A stretch of DNA of 9,560 nucleotides from Dehalococcoidales bacterium (lineage in GTDB: Bacteria; Chloroflexota; Dehalococcoidia; E44-bin15): positions 1 to 9,560 of the forward strand of contig JAUWZB010000024.1 in NCBI GenBank assembly GCA_030615555.1. Reading direction: 5' to 3'. Position numbers and translations under genes: made by a program. Under the pieces are notes generated by a model. It saw only the letters and a program-made list of their open reading frames with translations, had not been told where the DNA came from and searched no databases. Numbering within the stretch: the first letter of the stretch is position 1; every line of letters begins with the position of its first letter. This document shows, in pieces, positions 1 to 5,934 of this stretch.

Positions 1-1
1 C

Positions 2-466
2 TATTATATCGAGTCGCTCACCAACGAATTGGAGCAACAAACCTGGGATTACATCCAGAAAATCGAAGATATGGGTGGGATGACAAAAGCTATCGAATCG
101 GGATGGATTCACCGCGAACTCAGAGAGGCCATAATTGAGCATGAACGTAAGATGGCTTCTGGCGAGACTGAAATTGTGGGGGTAAACAAGTTCCGCCTCG
201 ACGAGGTACCCTATAAGGTGCCTATTTTCAGACCGGATCCCCCGCACTCCGTAGACATTCAAATCAAGAAGCTAAAGAAGCTGAAGAAAGAGCGGGATAA
301 CGCCAAGGTCCAGGCGGCGCTGCAGAAGCTGGAGGAGGTTATTCTGAGCGGTGAGAATGTGATGCCGGCGACCTTTGAAGCGGTTAAAGCCTACGCCACC
401 ATGGGGGAGATAACCGAGGTGCACACCAGAATCAGTGGAGTTTGGCCGTTCCCCATGAGAATTTAG
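2..466 (+). CDS. Methylmalonyl-CoA mutase, large (catalytic) subunit, C-terminal part (5' truncated by the window)
   Basis: This is the last 154 residues of an acyl-CoA mutase catalytic chain; the frame is open to the left edge, so the gene begins outside the window. The family isomerises (R)-methylmalonyl-CoA and succinyl-CoA in the cytoplasm using adenosylcobalamin. The opening residues YYIESLTNELE and the following DMGGM match the end of the mutase TIM-barrel region. A charged helical linker rich in Lys/Glu comes next (about residues 85-115 of the fragment), then ENVMPATFEAVKAYATMGEI, the family's usual C-terminal helix. The chain stops there without a B12 domain, so this is the split type whose cobalamin domain is a separate gene, found 13 bases downstream. 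The residues that set substrate choice lie upstream of the window. A related mutase (isobutyryl-, 2-hydroxyisobutyryl- or ethylmalonyl-CoA) is therefore not excluded. Confidence 0.9.
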   Translation, partial: YYIESLTNELEQQTWDYIQKIEDMGGMTKAIESGWIHRELREAIIEHERKMASGETEIVGVNKFRLDEVPYKVPIFRPDPPHSVDIQIKKLKKLKKERDNAKVQAALQKLEEVILSGENVMPATFEAVKAYATMGEITEVHTRISGVWPFPMRI

Positions 467-479
467 CAGTGAGGGTTTC

Positions 480-881
480 ATGACTGAGAAGACAATACAG
501 GTACTAATGGTCAAGCCGGGGCTCGAGGGGCACTGGCGGGGGCTCGTTGCGGTCAGTAATGCGCTGCGAGACGGCGGTTTTGAGGTCGTCTATGGGGGAA
601 ACATGACGCCCGCCGAGATCGGGATGACCGCGGTTCAAGAGGATGTCGACGTAGTGGGGCTGAGTATTTTATCAGCAAACTATATGATGCTAGTTTCTGA
701 AACGATCAAGGAGCTACGAAATCGGGGCAAGGGAGATGTATTATTGTTACTGGGCGGGATTATCTATGAGGATGATTTTCCCGCGCTTAAAGAAATGGGG
801 GTAGCGGAGATTTATCTCCCGGGAACGCCTCTGGTAGACATCGTGGCATCTGTCCGCCAGCAGACCTCGGCGATGGTGTAA
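480..881 (+). CDS. Methylmalonyl-CoA mutase-type cobalamin-binding (small) subunit
   Basis: This 133-residue protein is a stand-alone B12-binding Rossmann domain that partners the mutase subunit just upstream. The usual motif series is present: Lys12 and KPGLEGHWRG (residues 12-21) with His18 as the expected lower cobalt ligand, SIL in VGLSILSANYM as the SxL loop, and GGII as the GG motif near the nucleotide tail. QEDVDVVGLS and PGTP are also typical. The length fits split-type small subunits (about 130-140 residues). A GAGGG site at 471-475 lies four bases before the ATG and fixes the start. One oddity is that the Asp of the canonical DGHxxG motif is Glu16 here, and HDRG and SGAHM are replaced by HWRG and SANYM. 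The fold and role are clear; the exact substrate of the complex is not. Confidence 0.88.
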   Translation: MTEKTIQVLMVKPGLEGHWRGLVAVSNALRDGGFEVVYGGNMTPAEIGMTAVQEDVDVVGLSILSANYMMLVSETIKELRNRGKGDVLLLLGGIIYEDDFPALKEMGVAEIYLPGTPLVDIVASVRQQTSAMV

Positions 882-953
882 TATAATCACCCCAGATTTA
901 TCTTTATCGTCCGCGGCATGGCGTTATGATATGAAGTTGACCCCTGGTAAAGT

Positions 954-980
954 GAATGGCTATCTAGTTGATAGCCATTC
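954..980. repeat. Perfect 11-bp inverted repeat (hairpin) with 5-base loop
   Basis: GAATGGCTATC (954-964) and GATAGCCATTC (970-980) are exact reverse complements around the loop TAGTT. The hairpin starts 73 bases after the mutase small-subunit stop. It could mark the 3' end of that transcript or protect it, but no T-run follows on either strand, so it is not a standard intrinsic terminator. Confidence 0.7.
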
Positions 981-1062
981 GAAATATTGCTCCTGTTCTA
1001 GCCTTTGAGCCTGCACCTTATCGAGTACACTCCGATTTACGCTCCGCTGAGCGGTAGCATAA

Positions 1063-1203
1063 GATTTGAGTCAGCTCCTCGGGGTAAGCAAGAGTAGCAT
1101 AATAATAGAGAGCGGGCTTACCAGCAGAAGAAAGGTCATCGCCATTGCGGGGCTTGACCAAGCCCAGATTCTAGAGCGATTGGGAGCTGAATCCCGGGCA
1201 TGA
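1063..1203 (+). pseudogene. Remnant of a DUF167 (YggU-type) protein, C-terminal half only
   Basis: After an in-frame TAA at 1060-1062, 46 codons read DLSQLLGVSKSS ... SGLTSRRKVIAIAGL ... ILERL and then stop. This fits the C-terminal half of DUF167 proteins, whose hallmark is an LLGV segment, a strand ending in SG, TSRRK, then a GL...L tail. No start codon or N-terminal half exists in this frame. A possible trace, APLSG, appears in another frame at 1041-1055, where the family has APPxxGKAN; a deletion with frameshift would explain this. The stop TGA overlaps the ATG of the next remnant (ATGA), the arrangement expected of translationally coupled genes. I assign the family from the motif pattern only. 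DUF167 proteins have no firmly known function. Confidence 0.6.
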
Positions 1204-1367
1204 GACTCCTTCACTTCGCAGACCTGCACCTTGGGGTGGAGAACTATCGTTCTGGGCAGGTTTCCTGCAACCGTCTGAAACAGCTCGAGATTGACGATGA
1301 TGAGTTTTGCAAGCTATCGGTCGAAGGTAATATATTAAGCAAACGATTTTTAAGGAGCATTCCCTGA
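1200..1367 (+). pseudogene. Remnant of a second SbcD-like nuclease gene (5' end only)
   Basis: The reading frame from ATG 1200 begins MRLLHFADLHLGVENY, matching the first 16 residues of the intact SbcD encoded at 2431 (MRILHFADLHLGVETY) at all but two positions. It includes the metal-binding Asp8 and His10. After residue 16 the similarity fades: SGQVSCNRL may be a damaged version of the TGLSSRL stretch. The frame then ends at TGA 1365-1367, one base before the alcohol dehydrogenase start. Fifty-five residues cannot form the phosphoesterase, so I call it a decayed gene start. It could still be translated as a peptide, but nothing supports a function. Of the 16 matching codons, nine differ silently, so the copy diverged as a working gene before it was broken. 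Confidence 0.7.
1307..1336 (+). promoter_or_regulatory. Candidate promoter for the alcohol dehydrogenase gene
   Basis: TTGCAA (1307-1312) and TATATT (1331-1336) are 18 bases apart and resemble -35 and -10 boxes (4/6 and 5/6 matches to consensus). Transcription would start near 1343, giving a leader of about 26 bases before the ATG at 1369. The elements lie inside the SbcD-like remnant. No experimental support is visible. Confidence 0.4.
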
Positions 1368-1368
1368 G

Positions 1369-2373
1369 ATGAAGGCGATGACCCTGAAGGAAACACGCCC
1401 CGTTGAGGAAGAGCCTCTGGTAATGGTCGAGATCGATGACCCGATACCAGGGCCCAAAGAAGTTCGTATCAAAGTCTTGACATGTGGTGTATGTCATACC
1501 GATCTTCATATTATAGAAGGCGAACTCCCCTTCAAGAAGCTGCCCATTATTCCAGGGCACGAAATTGCAGGGGTAGTGGATGCAACTGGTGAGGAAGTCA
1601 CTCGATTTCGTAGGGGAGATAGAGCGGGAGTGGCATGGCTTAACTCCACCTGTGGAAATTGTAAGTTATGCGTCAAGGGTAATGAGAACCTCTGCGAAAA
1701 AGCCCGTTTCACAGGATATGACGTAGATGGCGGCTATGCTCAGTACACTGTTGTCTCCGAGGATTTCGCTTATCCCATTCCAAATGGATTCTCCGATCTG
1801 GAGGCAGCTCCCCTGCTCTGTGCCGGTGTCATCGGATTTCGCGCTCTGCGCTTATCAGACATCGAAAAGGGCGGCCGTCTTGGCCTTTTTGGATTCGGCG
1901 CCTCTGCCCACATAGTTATCCAGGTAGCAAGGTATTGGGGCTGTCAGGTATTCGTATTCTCCAGAAGCGAGGAGCACCGCAAGCTCGCTCAAAAGCTAGG
2001 GGCAGTTTGGACAGGGAGAGCAGAAGATGAACCCCCGGCAAAGCTTCAAAGCGCCATTATTTTCGCACCCGCAGGAAAACTAGTCCTCGATGCCCTGCGG
2101 GTTCTGGAAAAAGGTGGCACCCTTGCCCTTGCTGGAATCTACATGACCCCTATCCCGGAAATGGATTACCAGGAGCACCTCTATTATGAGAGAACCGTAA
2201 GGAGCGTGGCCAATAGCACTCGAAAAGATGCTCAAGACCTCCTCTCTCTGGCAACAGAGATTCCTATCCGCACTGAAGTCCAGGAATTTCAACTGGAGGA
2301 GGCAAACCGTTCTTTGCTGCTTCTTAAGCAAGGCAAGATTCAAGGTGCGGGGGTTCTAAGAGTTTCTAAGTAG
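1369..2373 (+). CDS. Zinc-dependent alcohol dehydrogenase family protein (MDR superfamily)
   Basis: This 334-residue cytoplasmic oxidoreductase belongs to the medium-chain dehydrogenase family and would interconvert an alcohol and an aldehyde or ketone with NAD(P)(H). Catalytic zinc ligands are visible as Cys42 (CGVCHTD), His64-Glu65 (PGHEIAG) and Cys151 (LLCAG). The structural zinc lobe has all four cysteines: Cys95, Cys98, Cys101 and Cys109. The cofactor fold starts at GFGASAH (175-181). The second strand ends VFVFSRS without an acidic residue, which may favour NADP, but that is only an inference. The overall pattern, including GFGASAH, resembles the mycobacterial AdhA-like subfamily. AGGAG at 1353-1357 lies 11 bases before the ATG; the next ATG (1378) is placed worse. 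Its base composition is lower in GC than the genes to its right. The substrate cannot be told from sequence. Confidence 0.9.
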   Translation: MKAMTLKETRPVEEEPLVMVEIDDPIPGPKEVRIKVLTCGVCHTDLHIIEGELPFKKLPIIPGHEIAGVVDATGEEVTRFRRGDRAGVAWLNSTCGNCKLCVKGNENLCEKARFTGYDVDGGYAQYTVVSEDFAYPIPNGFSDLEAAPLLCAGVIGFRALRLSDIEKGGRLGLFGFGASAHIVIQVARYWGCQVFVFSRSEEHRKLAQKLGAVWTGRAEDEPPAKLQSAIIFAPAGKLVLDALRVLEKGGTLALAGIYMTPIPEMDYQEHLYYERTVRSVANSTRKDAQDLLSLATEIPIRTEVQEFQLEEANRSLLLLKQGKIQGAGVLRVSK

Positions 2374-2430
2374 AGGGCTGCTGGAGCTGGTCCGGTATAC
2401 ATCAGTAGAGTTAGATCACGAGAAAAGAAG

Positions 2431-3651
2431 ATGCGAATACTTCACTTTGCTGATCTCCACCTCGGTGTCGAGACATACGGTCGTATCGACCCCACCACAG
2501 GGCTCTCCTCCCGCCTCGGCGACTTTTTGTCTGCCTTCGATGAGGTGGTGGCATACGCCCTAAATAACGACATTGATTTGGTGCTCTTTTGCGGCGATGC
2601 CTATAAGAGCCGCGAGCCATCTCAGACCCACCAGCGAGAGTTCGCCAGGCGAATCTGGAAGCTGGCATCGGCTGACATCCCCGTCTTCCTCCTCATCGGC
2701 AACCACGACCTCCCTAACGCCATCGGTCGCGCTACCACGATGGAGATTTTTCATACCCTGGCGATAAAGCATGTTACCGTAGCCAGTCAGCCCGGCACCT
2801 ATCGAATAGAGACAAAAGCGGGGCCTCTTCAGGTGGTCGCACTGCCCTGGGCGAGGAGGAGTGCCCTCCTGAGCCGAGAGGAGACAAAGAACCTCACCTT
2901 CGATGAGGTGAATGAGCGAATGGAGAGAATCCTCACCGACCGCCTCAACCTAGAGGTCGCGGCGCTGGACCGGGGCCTGCCCACCATCCTCGCCGCCCAT
3001 GTTTCCCTCTCCAATGCCAAGTCTGGCTCGGAGCGGGGCATGATCATGGGGCACGATTATGTGCTCCTCCAGAGCAATGTGGCAAACCCCGCCTTCGATT
3101 ACGTCGCCCTGGGCCATATCCATAAGAAGCAAATGCTTGGCGAAAATCCACCCGTGGTCTACCCCGGGAGTCTCCAGCGCATCGACTTCAGCGAGGAGGA
3201 GGACGAGAAGGGGTTCTTCGTCGTGGAGATCGGGCAAGAAAGGTGGCTATCCTTTGAGTTCCATCCGGTGAAGGCGCGTCGCTTCCTCACCATCAAGGTA
3301 AATGTCGGTGCCCAGGAGGCCGACCCCACCCAGGTAGTGCTCAAGGCCATCGCCCGCCATGATGTAACGGATGCCATTGTACGGGTCCAGGTGGCGATCC
3401 CAGAGCGGCTCGCCGGGCTGCTTAATGAGGGGGAGATCCGCAGGGCGCTAAAGGATGCCCACTTCATCGCCGCCATTGCCCGAGATGTGGCGCGGGAGCG
3501 CCGTCCCCGGATGGCAGGCTGGTCCGCCGAGGGGCTCACACCCCTGGAGGCGCTCAAAGCTTATCTCGAGGTAAAGAAGACCGATGTACCAATTAAATCG
3601 CTTCTGGAGTATGGGGAGCGGCTCATCAGGGAGAGCGAATCGGAGGAGTAA
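2431..3651 (+). CDS. sbcD: SbcD/Mre11-like exonuclease (calcineurin-type metallophosphoesterase)
   Basis: This 406-residue protein is a DNA double-strand-break repair nuclease subunit of the SbcD/Mre11 family, which normally works with the ATPase SbcC/Rad50 to process DNA ends and hairpins. All phosphoesterase metal motifs are in order: DLH (Asp8, His10), GDAY (Asp56), GNHD (Asn91, His92, Asp93), AAHVSL (His190) and GHIH (His229, His231). A C-terminal capping region follows the core and ends in an acidic tail. The start at 2431 places DLH eight residues in, as usual, although the upstream GAAAAGAAG is a weak ribosome site. The 57 bases before it hold no recognisable signal, so it may be co-transcribed with the dehydrogenase. 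No sbcC follows; the next gene runs convergently, ending 34 bases away. A broken second copy of its 5' end lies at 1200-1367. Confidence 0.93.
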   Translation: MRILHFADLHLGVETYGRIDPTTGLSSRLGDFLSAFDEVVAYALNNDIDLVLFCGDAYKSREPSQTHQREFARRIWKLASADIPVFLLIGNHDLPNAIGRATTMEIFHTLAIKHVTVASQPGTYRIETKAGPLQVVALPWARRSALLSREETKNLTFDEVNERMERILTDRLNLEVAALDRGLPTILAAHVSLSNAKSGSERGMIMGHDYVLLQSNVANPAFDYVALGHIHKKQMLGENPPVVYPGSLQRIDFSEEEDEKGFFVVEIGQERWLSFEFHPVKARRFLTIKVNVGAQEADPTQVVLKAIARHDVTDAIVRVQVAIPERLAGLLNEGEIRRALKDAHFIAAIARDVARERRPRMAGWSAEGLTPLEALKAYLEVKKTDVPIKSLLEYGERLIRESESEE

Positions 3652-3685
3652 GAGGGGTGAGAGGAGCCGGGAGAGCGAAAAAAGC

Positions 3686-4645
3686 CTATAGTCCAGCCAC
3701 GATCCTGTCGTAGCCCTTAATGATGCTTCGCACCACATCGCCAGCGCTCACGATCTTATCGATCATCCCGGCCCCAGCACCGCACATCGCCTGACCGTGA
3801 ACGATGTCCCCCCGCAGCATTGCCGCTTCGGTTAGCCCGGGGGAGAGGATGGCCAATAGCTCCTGAGGGGGAGTGCCGGCGCCCTCCTTCTCCTGAACCT
3901 CTTTGGTCAGCTCATTTTTTAAGCCCCTGATGGGCATTAACCTCCTCCCCGTGATCACAGTTGCGGTATCGCTGGCCGCCACGATGGCCTTCTTGTAGTT
4001 TTGGTGAGCAATGCATTCGTGGGTGGCGATGAAGCGGGTGCCCATCTGCACCCCCTCGGCACCCAAGGCAAGGGCGGCGGCGAAGCCACGAGCATCGCAG
4101 ATACCTCCTGCGGCAATCACCGGGATGCGCACCGCATCCACCACCTGGGTGATGAGGACAAAGGTGGTGAGCTCATCCGGGCTATTGATCCCCCCTGACT
4201 CATATCCCTCAGCGATTACTGCATCCACACCGCTTTTCTCGGCCCCCGTGGCGTGCCTTACCGAGGCCACCACATGAAGCACCTTGACCCCATGCTCCTT
4301 AAGATAATGAGTGTGAAGCGCCGGGCTTCCCGCCCCTGTGGTGACCACCCGAACCCCCTCGACGATGGCGATATCGATCAGGCTCCGGTCCTCACCGATT
4401 TGGTGTATCGGGAAATTCACCCCGAAGGGCTTATCGGTGAGGCTTCTCGCCTTTCTAATCTGGTTTCTGAGATTATCGGCAACCTTTCCCCAATCGGGCT
4501 CCCCGGCGTTGGGGCTGATTATGCCCAGCCCTCCGGCATTGGAAACGGCAGCGGCCAGCTCAGCATTGGCGATCAGGCCCATCCCCCCTTGAATTATGGG
4601 ATACTCAATACCTAAAAGCTCGCAGACCTTTGTCTTCTTCACCAT
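3686..4645 (-). CDS. Nitronate monooxygenase-like FMN protein, paralog lacking the catalytic His
   Basis: This 319-residue TIM-barrel flavoprotein belongs to the 2-nitropropane dioxygenase/nitronate monooxygenase/FabK family. Typical features are QGGM near the start, the strand ending AAGGI, and GAEGVQMGTRF, which binds the FMN phosphate. It is clearly a duplicate of the gene just upstream (4639-5607), with long runs of identity such as AELAAAVSNAGGLG and VDAVIAEGYE. Its ATG overlaps the end of that gene by seven bases (ATGGTGA), so the two are co-transcribed and probably coupled. A GTG one codon later is an alternative start. One oddity matters: the family's active-site EAGGH is ESGGI here (Ile153), so the catalytic base is missing. 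The paralog may have another reaction, a partner role, or little activity. A NADH:quinone or enoyl-reductase role is possible for this superfamily. Confidence 0.85.
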   Translation of the reverse strand: MVKKTKVCELLGIEYPIIQGGMGLIANAELAAAVSNAGGLGIISPNAGEPDWGKVADNLRNQIRKARSLTDKPFGVNFPIHQIGEDRSLIDIAIVEGVRVVTTGAGSPALHTHYLKEHGVKVLHVVASVRHATGAEKSGVDAVIAEGYESGGINSPDELTTFVLITQVVDAVRIPVIAAGGICDARGFAAALALGAEGVQMGTRFIATHECIAHQNYKKAIVAASDTATVITGRRLMPIRGLKNELTKEVQEKEGAGTPPQELLAILSPGLTEAAMLRGDIVHGQAMCGAGAGMIDKIVSAGDVVRSIIKGYDRIVAGL

Positions 4646-5607
4646 ACTCCTTCCTTCAGACTGGCCATCGCCCTGTCGTAGCCCTCAACGATACTGCTCA
4701 CCACATCGCCAGCGCTCACGATCTCGTTGATCATCCCGGCGATCGCACCACAATAGGCCTCGCCTTCCTCCAGCTTGTCCTCCAATTGGCCCATCCGTGA
4801 CCGGGCAATGCCAATGAAGGCTAAAAGCTCTTCAGGGGTGGCCCCACGGTGATCCAGCTCGGCGACCTTTGCCGTGAACTCGTTCTTAAGCCCCCTGGTG
4901 GGAGCGAGCCTTCTCCCGGTGATCATTGTCCCCGTATCAGTGGCTGTTACGATCCCATCCTTGAAGTTCTGGTGGGCGATACATTCATGGGTGGCGACGA
5001 AGCGTGTGCCCATCTGCACCCCCTCCGCTCCCAAAGCCAGGGCAGCAACAAAGCCCCGAACATCGGCGATCCCCCCAGCGGCAACCACCGGGATGCTCAA
5101 CGCATCCACCACCTGAGGGACGAGGACAATGGTGGGAAGCTCATCGATGCCATTGTGGCCACCGGCTTCATAGCCTTCGGCAATCACCGCGTCCACCCCG
5201 CTTTTTTCAGCGCCCTTGGCATGCCTTACCGAGGCCACCAGATGAAGCACCCTGATCCCGGCTTCCTTCAGGCGGGGGGTGTAACGAGCGGGGCTGCCCG
5301 CAGCAGTAGTCACCACCTTTACCCCCTCCTCAATCAATACACCGATCAAGTCCTCAATATCCGGAATCTGCACCACAAGGTTCACCCCAAAGGGCTTATC
5401 GGTGAGGCTTTTCGCCTTTCTTATCTGGCTTCTCAGGTTCGCCACCACATCATCCTCCAGCCTCATCCCAGCGTTTGGGCTGATTGTGCCCAGCCCCCCG
5501 GCATTAGAAACGGCCGCGGCCAGCTCAGCATTGGCAATCCATGTCATTCCCCCCTGGATTATGGGATACTCTATTCCCAGTAGCTCGCAAATCCTCGTTC
5601 TTTTCAC
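4639..5607 (-). CDS. Nitronate monooxygenase-like FMN protein (catalytic His present)
   Basis: This 322-residue protein belongs to the nitronate monooxygenase/FabK-type FMN family. Class members oxidise nitronates such as propionate 3-nitronate; relatives reduce enoyl-ACP or quinones, so the substrate is uncertain. Visible features are QGGM, AEGYEAGGH with the likely catalytic His151, PVVAAGGI, and GAEGVQMGTRF for FMN binding. I start it at GTG 5607: GGGAGG (5615-5620) lies seven bases upstream, and the resulting VKRTRICELLG matches the N terminus of the downstream paralog (VKKTKVCELLG). A longer frame reaching 5637 would begin inside the predicted promoter and is unlikely. It is the first gene of a two-gene leftward operon with its diverged copy, driven by a strong promoter at 5636-5665. 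Confidence 0.88.
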   Translation of the reverse strand: MKRTRICELLGIEYPIIQGGMTWIANAELAAAVSNAGGLGTISPNAGMRLEDDVVANLRSQIRKAKSLTDKPFGVNLVVQIPDIEDLIGVLIEEGVKVVTTAAGSPARYTPRLKEAGIRVLHLVASVRHAKGAEKSGVDAVIAEGYEAGGHNGIDELPTIVLVPQVVDALSIPVVAAGGIADVRGFVAALALGAEGVQMGTRFVATHECIAHQNFKDGIVTATDTGTMITGRRLAPTRGLKNEFTAKVAELDHRGATPEELLAFIGIARSRMGQLEDKLEEGEAYCGAIAGMINEIVSAGDVVSSIVEGYDRAMASLKEGVW

Positions 5608-5635
5608 AGGTATTCCTCCCTTACAGGCTCTCAGC

Positions 5636-5665
5636 ATTCTATTCGCAAGAGAAGAGCGATGTCAA
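5636..5665 (-). promoter_or_regulatory. Strong sigma70-type promoter for the monooxygenase pair
   Basis: Read on the minus strand, TTGACA (5665-5660) is a perfect -35 box, followed after 18 bases by TAGAAT (5641-5636), a 5/6 match for -10. Transcription would begin near 5629, about 22 bases before the GTG start and just upstream of its GGGAGG ribosome site. Confidence 0.75.
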
Positions 5666-5683
5666 GGCAAAAAGCCCCCGATG

Positions 5684-5712
5684 TTGACGATGAGGAGTTG
5701 GTGGGGTAGAAT
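5684..5712 (+). promoter_or_regulatory. Sigma70-type promoter for the Trm112-like gene
   Basis: TTGACG (5684-5689) and TAGAAT (5707-5712) are 17 bases apart and match consensus at 5/6 positions each. Transcription would start near 5719, giving a very short leader ahead of AAGGAGG at 5726-5732. The promoter lies back to back with the leftward one at 5636-5665, and the two -35 boxes are 18 bases apart. Confidence 0.72.
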
Positions 5713-5736
5713 TCTGTCCGGAGATAAGGAGGGATG

Positions 5737-5919
5737 ATGAAAAGGGATCTTATGGAAATCCTCGCTTGCCCACTGTGTAAGGGTCCCCTGAAACTTACCG
5801 TTGAGGAGGAGGACGAGAAGGAGGTCATCAAGGGCTCCCTGAATTGCGAAAGTTGCTCAGTAACCTATCCCATAGAGGAGACCATCCCGAATCTACTCCC
5901 GCCGGAGCTTCGCACCTAA
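5737..5919 (+). CDS. Trm112/UPF0434-family zinc-knuckle protein
   Basis: This 60-residue protein matches the small Trm112-like (YcaR/UPF0434) family. Two CxxC pairs, Cys11-Cys14 (ACPLCKGPL) and Cys37-Cys40 (CESC), would bind zinc. The end, TYPIEETIPNLLP, is the family's typical YPI...IPNLLP signature. Trm112 in eukaryotes and archaea is a stabilising partner of several methyltransferases; the bacterial role is not well established. Two ATGs overlap in frame (5734 and 5737). I prefer the second because AAGGAGG at 5726-5732 is four bases from it but only one from the first. The acidic loop EEEDEKE between the two zinc pairs is long-charged but within family variation. A small membrane protein gene follows after 15 bases, probably in the same transcript. 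Confidence 0.87.
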   Translation: MKRDLMEILACPLCKGPLKLTVEEEDEKEVIKGSLNCESCSVTYPIEETIPNLLPPELRT

Positions 5920-5934
5920 AATATAGGAGGTAGC

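Noticed and set aside
954..980. The hairpin as a Rho-independent terminator
   Set aside because: There is no T-run after the stem on either strand. It is kept as an inverted repeat only.
882..1062. Possible RNA gene or riboswitch downstream of the B12-dependent mutase
   Set aside because: Apart from the hairpin, I see no tRNA-like cloverleaf and no cobalamin-riboswitch B12-box (GCCACTG-like) sequence. A riboswitch would also be expected upstream of a gene, not here.
1291..1306. TTGACGATGATGAGTT, nearly the same as 5684-5699 (15 of 16 bases), as a shared regulatory element
   Set aside because: At 1291 no good -10 box follows at 17 bases (TATCGG at best), and the shared GATGAGGAG-type sequence is simple enough to recur by chance.
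3193..3211. A 19-base match GAGGAGGAGGACGAGAAGG also found at 5803-5821
   Set aside because: Both encode an acidic EEEDEK stretch in unrelated proteins (SbcD and the Trm112-like protein). Low-complexity codons explain it, not a mobile repeat.
3658..3714. GTG-started short frame after sbcD as a remnant of sbcC
   Set aside because: The translation (VRGAGRAKKAYS...) does not show a Walker-type ATPase start, and most of it overlaps the end of the convergent gene.
4849..5583. A 244-codon plus-strand reading frame opposite the first monooxygenase gene
   Set aside because: Its translation is Pro/His/Gly-rich with no recognisable motif, and a clear FMN-protein gene occupies the other strand over the whole length. 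It is a shadow of GC-rich codons.
5608..5637. N-terminal extension of the first monooxygenase gene to 5637
   Set aside because: It overlaps the -10 box, while GTG 5607 has a well-spaced GGGAGG and matches the paralog's N terminus.
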